Shown here: one piece after another, positions 16,794 through 23,236 of the stretch
Position numbering within the stretch: position 1 is the first letter of the stretch
Layout: each line of letters starts with the position of its first letter
Origin: Acidobacteriota bacterium
Lineage (GTDB): Bacteria; Acidobacteriota; Terriglobia; Terriglobales; Acidobacteriaceae
Direction of reading: 5' to 3'
DNA: 23,236 bases
Assembly: GCA_021799405.1 (NCBI GenBank)
Contig: JAJZAL010000061.1
Coordinates: 1 to 23,236, forward strand
Translations under genes and position numbers: made by a program
The notes under the pieces: model-generated
The model's database searches: none
The model's input: the letters and a program-made list of their open reading frames with translations, nothing else
Told to the model about the DNA's origin: nothing

Positions 16794-18371
16794 ATGGAGC
16801 AGCGGACAGAAAGCCAGTGGCAGCCGAGCCATAATCCGTGGGTGATTGCGTTTGCGGTGATGCTGGCGACGTTCATGGAGGTGCTGGACACCTCGGTGGC
16901 GACGGTGGCGCTGCCGCATATCGCGGGGAATCTCTCGGCGACGACGGATGAGTCGACGTGGGTTCTGACGAGCTATCTGATTTCGAATGCAATTGTGCTG
17001 CCGTCGTCGGGATGGCTGAGCAGTGTGCTGGGGCGGAGGAATTATCAACTGCTGTCGGTGGCGTTGTTCACGCTGGCCTCGATGGCGTGCGGGGCGGCGC
17101 CGAGCCTGGCGCTTCTGATTGTGGCGAGGGTGATCCAGGGCGCGGCGGGCGGCGGGCTGCAGCCGGTGTCACAGGCGGTGCTGCTGGAGAGTTTTCCAGT
17201 CCACAAGCGCGGGCAGGCGATGGCGGTCTATGGGATGGGGATCATTGTGTCTCCGCTGATTGGGCCGCTGGTCGGTGGATGGATCACAGACAATTTCACA
17301 TGGCGATGGATTTTTTATGTGAACGTACCGGTGGGGATTCTGGCGCTGGTGATGATCCATACATTTGTGCAGGATCCTCCGTACCTGAAGAGGCAGAAGC
17401 GCGTGACCATGGATTACTGGGGGCTGGGCTTCCTTACGCTCGCGCTGACGACGATCCAGGTGGTGCTGGACAAAGGGCAGGAGGCGGACTGGTTCGGTGC
17501 GGAGTGGGTGCGGTGGTTTGTCGTAATTGCGGTAGTGGCAGCGGCGGCGTTTATCGTACGGGAGCTGCGAACGGACAAGCCGCTGGTAAACCTGAGGATA
17601 TTGGCAAACAGGAATCTGGCGACGGGGACATTCCTGATAGGGCTGCTGGGCGTCATTATCTATGGCACGACGACGCTGCTGCCGTTGTTTCTGCAGGATC
17701 TGATTGGCTACAACGCATATAACAGCGGACTGGCGGTTGCGCCGCGGGGCATTGGGGCGATGCTGTCGATGATATTGGCGGCGCGGCTGATTACGTGGGT
17801 GGATGAACGGATACTGATTACGATTGGCATGGTGATCCGAGGGATTTCGCTGCTGATGCTGGGGCACCTGAATTTGTTGGCTGGGATGGACAACGTCATG
17901 TGGCCGAATATCGTCAATGGATTTGCGAATGGATTCTTGTTCGTGCCGCTGACGACGATGACGGTGAAGACGCTGCCGCGGGAGCTGATGGGAGCGGGGA
18001 CGGGACTCTACAATCTGCTGCGAAACATGGGGGCGAGCTTTGGAATTTCGATGGTGACGACGTTGCTGGTGCGCGGGGAACAATTACACCAGAACACGCT
18101 GGCGGCGCATCTGGCGGGAACGAATCCTATGTATATGGAGAGGCTGCATGCGCTGGCGCGGTATCTGAGCGTGCAGAGCGGCGCGGCTGGATTGCCGGAG
18201 GCGATGGGCGAGATTTACCGGAATCTGCTGCAGCAGGCGATGCTTTCCTCCTATATAGGCGATTTTCGATTGCTGGGTTACCTGAGCTTTTTGTGCATTC
18301 CGTTCCTGCTGTTGTTCCGTAACGAGAGCGGTTCGCGGCGGAAAAGGATGCAGGAAGCCGCGGTGGAATAG
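16794..18371 (+). CDS. DHA2-family (EmrB/QacA) MFS drug exporter
   Basis: Inner-membrane drug:proton antiporter, 525 residues, the usual size for 14-TM DHA2 transporters. ATG 16794 is chosen because the protein then begins with a short polar end before TM1; TTG 16779 is possible and neither has a strong ribosome binding site. TM1 contains LDTSVATVALPHIAG (D32), matching the family's motif D1. The TM2-TM3 loop has GWLSSVLGRRNY (motif A). RVIQGAAGGGLQPVSQAVLLE and YGMGIIVSPLIGPLVGGWIT follow, the latter being the antiporter motif C region. There is no EmrA-type fusion protein or regulator gene beside it, so it may use an unlinked partner or act alone. The next gene starts 48 bases downstream on the same strand. 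Confidence 0.92.
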   Translation: MEQRTESQWQPSHNPWVIAFAVMLATFMEVLDTSVATVALPHIAGNLSATTDESTWVLTSYLISNAIVLPSSGWLSSVLGRRNYQLLSVALFTLASMACGAAPSLALLIVARVIQGAAGGGLQPVSQAVLLESFPVHKRGQAMAVYGMGIIVSPLIGPLVGGWITDNFTWRWIFYVNVPVGILALVMIHTFVQDPPYLKRQKRVTMDYWGLGFLTLALTTIQVVLDKGQEADWFGAEWVRWFVVIAVVAAAAFIVRELRTDKPLVNLRILANRNLATGTFLIGLLGVIIYGTTTLLPLFLQDLIGYNAYNSGLAVAPRGIGAMLSMILAARLITWVDERILITIGMVIRGISLLMLGHLNLLAGMDNVMWPNIVNGFANGFLFVPLTTMTVKTLPRELMGAGTGLYNLLRNMGASFGISMVTTLLVRGEQLHQNTLAAHLAGTNPMYMERLHALARYLSVQSGAAGLPEAMGEIYRNLLQQAMLSSYIGDFRLLGYLSFLCIPFLLLFRNESGSRRKRMQEAAVE

Positions 18372-18419
18372 AGCAGGGCAGGATTGGGGCGGGGACCGCA
18401 AGCGGTGGTACTCTCCAAA

Positions 18420-19700
18420 ATGAATATGAAGTTTTTTCGAACGATCGGCGCGCTCGCAATGGGCGTGGCGCTTTGCATTCCAGCGGCTCATGGCCAGTCG
18501 ACGAAACTGTTTCAACCGTCGGCGAAGCAGATGCAGTCGATCCGGAAGATGCTGGCCGGAGAGAAGCCGCAAACCAAGACAGCGGCAAAGCCGAGAACGC
18601 TGTTGCCGGCGCGGTTTGGCGGATGGGCGCGCGGAGCGGTGCGCGCGGTGAAGCCGGCGGCGGAGAATGCGGCCGCGCTGAAGGAATTCGGATTCAAGCG
18701 CGGCGAGGAGGCGGAGTACTCGCGCGGTGCCGACAAGGTTGCCGTGCGGGTAATGGAGTTTCCCGATGCGACGGGCGCGTACGGTGCGTTCACTATGTTG
18801 CGCAGTTCGGGGACGGAGACGGTGCGGATTGGTCCGAAAGAGCCTGTGAAGGTTGCATCGAACAGCGGGAAGGACCATGAGAAACCGCAGGCGGTTGTGC
18901 CGCCGCTGACCTATTTCAACGGGGCATACGCGGGAGATCACTTCCTGTTCTGGAAGGGCGATCTGCTGGTGGATGCGACCTTTGCGCAGCCTGTAGAGGG
19001 CGAGATGGCGGAGACGCAGAGTCTGGAAGCCGCGTTGCCGCAGACGATGGGGACCAAGGGCATTGCTCCAGTGCTGCCGGAGCAGTTGCCGATGGAAGGG
19101 CTGGATGCAGGCAGTGTGCGCTATGCCATAGGGCCCGCGGGTTATCAGCAGGAGGGCGGCGTGCTGCCTTCCGCGGTGATGGATTTCGACACCGACGCCG
19201 AAGTTGTGATGGCGCGCTATGGCAAGGGAACTCTGACGCTGATTTCGTATCCGACACCGGAGATTGCACAGGCGAGGGAAGCCGCGATTGCGAGTGTGCT
19301 GAAGAGCGGCGTGGTTCCGGGTCCGAAGGAGGCCGAGCGGGTCAAGCGTGCGGGTCCGCTGGTGGCGATGACGAGCGGCGGCTTCACGGGCGCGGAGGCT
19401 GATGCACTGCTCAAGCGCGTGCACTTTCAGGGCACGGTGTCGTTTGATCAACTAAAGCCAGAGGAGAGCGAAGTCGCGAAGACGGCGAAGCTGTTGGTTG
19501 GCATTGCGTCGCTGACTGTGATCCTGGGGCTGGCGGCGATTCTGCTGGGATTTTTCCTGGGCGGCGGCCGCGCGTTGTATCGCGTGATGCGGGGGAAGCC
19601 GGCATCGAGCGTGACGGATGAAGAGTTCATTGCGCTGGATTTGAACAAGCCGCCGGCAGTCCGTGGTGAAACGGCCAGAGATAAGGCGGCGGGGGAGTAA
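18420..19700 (+). CDS. Secreted or membrane-anchored protein, probable DUF6599 family
   Basis: 426 residues, function unknown. ATG 18420 (or ATG 18426, two codons later) gives a clear signal peptide, MKFFRTIGALAMGVALC up to a likely cut after AHG. The mature part contains LPARFGGW (about residues 61-68), then FPDATGAYGAFTMLR (about 117-131), the segment I associate with DUF6599 proteins. GDHFLFWKGDLLVDATF and a GKGTLTLISYPTPEIA segment follow. A single hydrophobic helix near the end (about residues 356-384, LLVGIASLTVILGLAAILLGFFL) would anchor a large periplasmic domain with a short cytoplasmic tail. It may be cotranscribed with the MFS exporter, but nothing links their functions. The family assignment is from pattern memory; a domain search would settle it. 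Confidence 0.8.
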   Translation: MNMKFFRTIGALAMGVALCIPAAHGQSTKLFQPSAKQMQSIRKMLAGEKPQTKTAAKPRTLLPARFGGWARGAVRAVKPAAENAAALKEFGFKRGEEAEYSRGADKVAVRVMEFPDATGAYGAFTMLRSSGTETVRIGPKEPVKVASNSGKDHEKPQAVVPPLTYFNGAYAGDHFLFWKGDLLVDATFAQPVEGEMAETQSLEAALPQTMGTKGIAPVLPEQLPMEGLDAGSVRYAIGPAGYQQEGGVLPSAVMDFDTDAEVVMARYGKGTLTLISYPTPEIAQAREAAIASVLKSGVVPGPKEAERVKRAGPLVAMTSGGFTGAEADALLKRVHFQGTVSFDQLKPEESEVAKTAKLLVGIASLTVILGLAAILLGFFLGGGRALYRVMRGKPASSVTDEEFIALDLNKPPAVRGETARDKAAGE

Positions 19701-19914
19701 GCGGCGAGGGCCGGGCAGATTCGGGTGGAGTGGTCCGTGAATTGCACACGATTCAGTGCAGGCGGAGGGCTAAGCAGTGTTCTTTGAGGCGGGTAGCGCT
19801 GGAATCGCGCAAGTGTGAAGCGAACAAAAGGAGAAAACCAAGCGTAGGATCAAGGAATATACCGTCTCCGTAAGTGTAAACAAATCAGCGTGTTGCAAAT
19901 GCCGGGATTTTACC

Positions 19915-19943
19915 TTGACACTGATTTGGCCCGCCCATAGTAT
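19915..19943 (+). promoter_or_regulatory. Strong sigma-70-type promoter
   Basis: A perfect TTGACA (19915-19920), a 17-base spacer and TAGTAT (19938-19943, four of six consensus positions). Initiation is predicted around 19950. The only things downstream are the candidate small RNA, its terminator and then the M13 peptidase gene. Confidence 0.75.
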
Positions 19944-19949
19944 TTCGCC

Positions 19950-20036
19950 AGAAAGTTCTGATGGTTTTGCCTCCGTTGGAACTATTCTCCCTAAAGTGAA
20001 GAGGCCGCCCTGTTGCCGGGCGGCCTTTTCCTTTTT
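19950..20036 (+). ncRNA. Candidate small RNA or attenuated leader
   Basis: A strong promoter and an intrinsic terminator define a transcript of about 85 bases with no credible open frame. A 5' hairpin can form: AGAA (19950-19953) with TTCT (86-89 of the 19,900s) and AGTT (19954-19957) with AACT (19981-19984), interrupted by single-base bulges. A single-stranded stretch and the terminator stem follow. It may be a free sRNA, or the leader of the M13 peptidase gene with termination controlled by an unknown signal. Neither a known family nor expression can be shown from sequence. Confidence 0.5.
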
Positions 20037-20037
20037 G
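20003..20037 (+). terminator. Intrinsic terminator upstream of the M13 peptidase
   Basis: AGGCCGCCC (20003-20011) pairs perfectly with GGGCGGCCT (20019-20027) around a seven-base loop, followed by TTTTCCTTTTT. It lies about 300 bases after the DUF6599-like gene but only about 55 after the predicted start at 19950. Confidence 0.85.
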
Positions 20038-20112
20038 TAGGGTGTTTTTTCAGGGATTTACGGGTTTTATGGCGGTTGTTTTTGGGATAGGCCGCCATGG
20101 GAGAGACGACGA

Positions 20113-22152
20113 ATGAAACTTCTGCGAGTAGTGGCTGTTTCTGTTCTCTTTTTTGCGCCGGCATTGGTGGCGCAGACGACGCATGGGGTGGCGCTGGATC
20201 ATATCGATCATGCGGTGAAGCCGGGCGACAACTTTTACCAGTATGCGAACGGCGCATGGATGGAGAAGACTGTGATTCCTCCGGACCGCGTGGCGGTGGG
20301 TGGATTTTCGATTGTGATGGACCGCACGAACAAGCGTGTGGCCGGGATCATTGAGAGCGCCGAGAAGGCGAATGCGGCGTCCGGAACGAACGAGCGGAAG
20401 ATTGCAGACCTGTACCACTCGTACATGGACACAAATGCCATCGACGCCGAAGGGCTGAAGCCACTGCAGCCGATGATGGAGCAGATTGCCGCGATCCATA
20501 CGCGAGAGCAACTGGCGCGCGTGCTGGGCGAGACGCTGCGGGCGGATGTGGACCCGATGAACAACACGAATTTTCACACGTTGAATTTGTTTGGGTTGTG
20601 GGTGGGACCGGACTTCAACGATTCGGCGCACTACACGGCGTACCTGCTGCAGGGCGGATTGGTGCTGGCGAATCGCGCGTACTACCTGGATGCTTCAGCG
20701 TCCATGGAGAAGATTCGGGAGGCATACCAGCGACACATCGCGACGATGTTTACGCTGGCGGGATTTGACGATGCGGCGGAGCGCGCGGCGCGGGTGTATG
20801 CGCTGGAGGACGCGATTGCTAAGGTGCAATGGTCGCTGGCGGAGAACGAGAACATTCACAAGGCGAACAATCCGTGGACGCTGAAGGATTTTGAGGCGAA
20901 GGCTCCGGGGCTGAACTGGAAGACGTACTTTGAGGCGGCGGACCTTGGGCATCAGCGGTCGTTTATTGTGTGGGAGCCGTCGGCATTTGCGGGCGAAGCG
21001 GCGCTGGTGGCGAAGACGCCGCTGGCGACGTGGAAGGACTGGCTGCGCTTTCACCTGATTGAGGAGAATGCGAGCGCGCTGCCGCACAAGATGGCGGCGG
21101 AGGAGTTCGACTTTTTTGGGCGGACGGTTTACGGGCAGCAGGAGCAGAGACCGAGGAGCCAGCGCGGGGTGATGCTGGTGAACGCCGTTCTGGGTGATGC
21201 GGTGGGCCAGATTTACGCGCGGAAGTATTTCCCCGCGGCGGAGAAAGCAAAGGTGCAGGCGCTGGTGGAGAACCTGATCGCGGTATATCACAAGCGGCTG
21301 GAGGCAAATACGTGGCTGGCGCCTTCGACGAAGGCCGAGGCGATCAAGAAGCTGGGGACTCTACGGGTTGGCGTGGGGTATCCGGACACATGGCGGAGCT
21401 ATGCAGGGTTGGAGATCAAGCGGGACGATTTGATGGGGAACCTGATGCGGGCGAGCCTGTTTGATTATCACTATGAATTGTCGCGGATTGGGACGCCGGT
21501 GAATCGCAGCGAGTGGTCGATGGAGCCGCAGACGGTGAATGCGGTGAATCTTCCGCTGGATAACGGGTTGAATTTTCCGGCAGCGATTCTGCAGCCGCCG
21601 TTCTATGATCCGAAGGCGCCGGATGCATTTAACTATGGTGCGATCGGGTCGGTGATCGGGCACGAGATTTCGCACACCTTTGATGAAGAAGGATCGACGT
21701 TTGACGCCGAAGGACAGGTGCGGAACTGGTGGACTCCGGCAGACCGGGCGCATTTTGAGAAGGTGACGGCGGAGCTGGCGAGGCAGTATGACCAGTACGA
21801 GCCGTTCCCGGGCGTGTTTGTGAACGGCAAGCAAACGATCAACGAGGACATTGCCGACCTGGCGGGTCTGAGGGATGCATATGAGGCGTATCACCTGTCA
21901 CTGAAGGGCAAGAAGGCACCGGTGGTGGATGGCCTGACCGGAGACCAGCAGTTCTTCCTGGCGTTTGCGCAAAACTGGGCGACGAAGATGCGCCCCGGGG
22001 CGCTGCGGGCGCAGATTGTGAATGATCCCCATGCGCCAGCCATGTACCGGGCGGAGACGGTGCGGAATATCAACGCATGGTACAAGGCGTTTGATGTGAA
22101 GCCGGGAGACAAGCTGTATCTGCCGCCGGACAAGCGAGTGCGCATCTGGTAG
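20113..22152 (+). CDS. pepO: Secreted M13 family zinc metallopeptidase (neprilysin/PepO type)
   Basis: Oligopeptide endopeptidase, 679 residues, the usual bacterial M13 length. ATG 20113 has GGGAGAG about seven bases upstream and opens a signal peptide (MKLLRVVAVSVLFFAPALVA, cut before QT), so the enzyme acts in the periplasm or outside. The N-terminal M13 domain is recognised by DHAVKPGDNFYQYANGAWM. The substrate-binding segment N-A-V-N-L and FPAAILQPPFYD precede the catalytic domain. Zinc ligands are H517 and H521 in HEISH, with catalytic E518; the third ligand is E578 in NEDIADLAG, with D582 stabilising. The C-terminus ends RVRIW, including the conserved final Trp. All catalytic residues are present, so it is predicted active. 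It is flanked by terminators on both sides and so probably monocistronic. Confidence 0.96.
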   Translation: MKLLRVVAVSVLFFAPALVAQTTHGVALDHIDHAVKPGDNFYQYANGAWMEKTVIPPDRVAVGGFSIVMDRTNKRVAGIIESAEKANAASGTNERKIADLYHSYMDTNAIDAEGLKPLQPMMEQIAAIHTREQLARVLGETLRADVDPMNNTNFHTLNLFGLWVGPDFNDSAHYTAYLLQGGLVLANRAYYLDASASMEKIREAYQRHIATMFTLAGFDDAAERAARVYALEDAIAKVQWSLAENENIHKANNPWTLKDFEAKAPGLNWKTYFEAADLGHQRSFIVWEPSAFAGEAALVAKTPLATWKDWLRFHLIEENASALPHKMAAEEFDFFGRTVYGQQEQRPRSQRGVMLVNAVLGDAVGQIYARKYFPAAEKAKVQALVENLIAVYHKRLEANTWLAPSTKAEAIKKLGTLRVGVGYPDTWRSYAGLEIKRDDLMGNLMRASLFDYHYELSRIGTPVNRSEWSMEPQTVNAVNLPLDNGLNFPAAILQPPFYDPKAPDAFNYGAIGSVIGHEISHTFDEEGSTFDAEGQVRNWWTPADRAHFEKVTAELARQYDQYEPFPGVFVNGKQTINEDIADLAGLRDAYEAYHLSLKGKKAPVVDGLTGDQQFFLAFAQNWATKMRPGALRAQIVNDPHAPAMYRAETVRNINAWYKAFDVKPGDKLYLPPDKRVRIW

Positions 22153-22264
22153 ATGTCGCGCGGCCAGCGAACCGCGCCCGTTGCGCGCCTTGCAGTCTCT
22201 CGTTGGCCCGGTGCGTGAGGGGTGTCCGCAGCTTCGCGCACTACTTTATGAGTGAGCAGGGAAG

Positions 22265-22292
22265 AAAGCCACTCGGAGGCGGGTGGCTTTTT
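22265..22292 (+). terminator. Intrinsic terminator of the M13 peptidase gene
   Basis: AAAGCCAC (22265-22272) pairs with GTGGCTTT (22283-22290) around a ten-base loop, followed by further T. It lies about 110 bases after the stop codon. Confidence 0.8.
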
Positions 22293-22360
22293 CTTTGGCG
22301 CAAAGTAAGGATGCGGAATTTCACCGGCGCCGGCGCGAAGGGCGCTGTGCACAGCGGATC

Positions 22361-22367
22361 AGGGAGG
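22361..22367 (+). promoter_or_regulatory. Ribosome binding site selecting ATG 22373
   Basis: AGGGAGG five bases before ATG 22373. The frame is open back to 22283, but that extension would overlap the terminator and has no ribosome binding site. Confidence 0.75.
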
Positions 22368-22372
22368 TGGTG

Positions 22373-23083
22373 ATGGCTTCGGATTCGGTACAGCAGAAGA
22401 TGTATGGGTTGAAGACGGCGAGCAGGGCGCAGCGCGTGGTGCTGGCTGTGTGCGGGTTGACGTGGCTCGCCGTGGCGTGGTGGCTGCTGATAGCGGGCGG
22501 TATCGGCCAGGCGGGAGTTTGGTTTGGACAGAGCTGGCAGGCGGGGAATCCTGCGCGGCGATGGATACTGGCGATTTGTCTGACGGTGTATTGCCTTCGT
22601 CTATTGCTGACAGAGTTTGTGTTTCTGAAACGTGGAGTGAGCTGGAAGGAAGTCTTTACGGTTGCGCCCTGGCTGCTGGTTATCTTTCTGTTGCTGGTTT
22701 TAACCGGCGGCAGGAATCAGCACGGGGCCGGCGCAGGGCTGGTCATCGGGGTGGTACTGTTTGCCTTTGGCTCGTGGATGCATACGCAGTCCGAATGGAC
22801 CCGGCATGTGTGGAAAGAACAGCCGAAGCATCGTGGGCGGCTATACACGGGGAGTTGGTTCCGGTACACGCGGCACCCGAATTATCTGGGCGATCTGATC
22901 TTGTTTTCAGGGCTTTGCCTGATGACCGGGGTGTGGGTGAGCGCAGCGATTCCGGTGGTGATGCTGGCGGGTTTTGTGTTTGTGAATGTTCCGATGCTGG
23001 ATGCGCATCTGCGCGGGCACTACGGGCAGGAATTTGAAAAGTATGCACGACGGACGAAGAAGCTGATTCCGTTTGTGTATTGA
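22373..23083 (+). CDS. Integral membrane protein, DUF1295 / isoprenylcysteine carboxyl methyltransferase-like
   Basis: 236 residues. The start is fixed by AGGGAGG upstream. It has several hydrophobic helices (about residues 22-42, 60-80, 95-115, 120-140 and a C-terminal pair). The family mark is YTRHPNYLGDL (about residues 166-176) in the long C-terminal block, plus the closing YARRTKKLIPFVY. This RHPxYxG core is shared by ICMT-type methyltransferases and the steroid 5-alpha-reductase/DUF1295 group, where it contributes to cofactor binding. The block also contains GHYGQEFEKY, where a Glu is usual. The substrate is unknown; a SAM-dependent or lipid-modifying role at the membrane is inferred only. 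It is preceded by the M13 gene's terminator and converges on a minus-strand gene. Confidence 0.8.
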   Translation: MASDSVQQKMYGLKTASRAQRVVLAVCGLTWLAVAWWLLIAGGIGQAGVWFGQSWQAGNPARRWILAICLTVYCLRLLLTEFVFLKRGVSWKEVFTVAPWLLVIFLLLVLTGGRNQHGAGAGLVIGVVLFAFGSWMHTQSEWTRHVWKEQPKHRGRLYTGSWFRYTRHPNYLGDLILFSGLCLMTGVWVSAAIPVVMLAGFVFVNVPMLDAHLRGHYGQEFEKYARRTKKLIPFVY

Positions 23084-23115
23084 GGGACTGGTCTCACCCC
23101 GCGTTGGACCCTCAG

Positions 23116-23150
23116 CCCACTCAAGCCAGCAAACAGCTGGCTTGAATGGG
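23116..23150. terminator. Large palindrome between convergent genes, possible bidirectional terminator
   Basis: TCAAGCCAGC (23121-23130) and GCTGGCTTGA (23136-23145) form a perfect 10-bp stem with loop AAACA. After one mismatch four more pairs follow (CCCA with TGGG). No T-tract follows on either strand, so efficient intrinsic termination is uncertain, but its position between two converging stop codons fits a shared 3' end structure. Confidence 0.5.
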
Positions 23151-23172
23151 ACATCCCGGCGTGTGGTTGTGA

Positions 23173-23236
23173 TCAGAGGATGGAGAGCTGCTTCGCGGTT
23201 TTGACGATGATGTCGAGGGCCTGATCGAGCTGGGCG
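23173..23236 (-). CDS. C-terminal end of an unidentified protein (partial)
   Basis: On the minus strand an open frame enters from the window edge and ends with TGA at 23175-23173, giving 20 residues: AQLDQALDIIVKTAKQLSIL. The amphipathic helical character (heptad-like Leu/Ile spacing, Lys and Gln on the other face) suits the closing helix of a soluble enzyme. The family cannot be identified from so little. Its convergence with the preceding gene and the palindrome between them support it as a real coding end. Confidence 0.6.
   Translation of the reverse strand, partial: AQLDQALDIIVKTAKQLSIL

Larger units (their letters stand above)
19701..20112. other. Intergenic region holding a promoter-terminator unit
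   Basis: About 410 bases. The first 210 show no gene; AAAAGGAGAAAA near 19830 resembles a ribosome binding site but no start codon and frame follow. The second part holds a consensus promoter (19915-19943), an intrinsic terminator (20003-20037) and about 75 bases of T-rich leader before the M13 peptidase start. Confidence 0.65.

Noticed and set aside
18084..19451. 455-codon minus-strand frame across the MFS and DUF6599-like genes
   Set aside because: Arg/Leu/His-rich antisense translation; both + strand genes have clear membrane or signal features.

Overview
The window looks like chromosomal DNA of an Acidobacteriota member, most likely class Terriglobia. This is inferred from gene content and style: an Oar-like TonB-dependent receptor with an N-terminal carboxypeptidase-regulatory domain, a probable DUF6599 protein of the kind I associate with acidobacteria, tandem MdtB/MdtC-like pumps, high GC, and short dispersed intergenic repeats. 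No database search was possible, so the assignment is an inference.

Layout. (1) 1-7889: an RND efflux operon on the + strand. It holds a 5'-truncated MdtB-like pump, an MdtC-like pump overlapping it by one base, and a NodT/OprM-type outer-membrane lipoprotein 12 bases later. A membrane fusion protein would be expected upstream of the window. (2) 7947-8083: a consensus promoter and an elongator tRNA-Met (CAT) with encoded CCA. (3) 8084-9037: almost 1 kb with no convincing gene, holding two dispersed repeats and two strong hairpins. (4) 9038-12826: a PDZ/S41 protein that appears to lack both its catalytic Ser and Lys, a class A penicillin-binding protein 18 bases downstream, and a small glutaredoxin. 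(5) 12827-13284: an intergenic area with a tandem 25-bp repeat resembling an IS end, two more dispersed repeats, and a minus-strand terminator with a UUCG loop. (6) 13285-15996, minus strand: the TonB-dependent receptor, starting at TTG. (7) 16794-19700: a DHA2-type MFS exporter followed by the DUF6599-like secreted protein. (8) 19915-20036: a consensus promoter placed about 60 bases before an intrinsic terminator, a candidate small RNA or attenuated leader. (9) 20113-22152: a secreted M13 (neprilysin/PepO) metallopeptidase. (10) 22373-23083: a membrane protein of the DUF1295/ICMT type, converging on the last 20 codons of an unidentified minus-strand gene at the window edge.

Most of the genes act at the cell envelope: tripartite efflux, peptidoglycan synthesis, outer-membrane uptake, inner-membrane export and periplasmic proteolysis. 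Only the efflux operon and the S41/PBP pair show tight enough spacing to argue for co-expression. The most notable observations are the S41 protein with both active-site residues replaced next to a PBP, the promoter-terminator unit before the M13 gene, and the paired TTTTTGYGGG repeats. I did not find a CRISPR array, toxin-antitoxin pair, recognisable defence cluster or intact insertion sequence.
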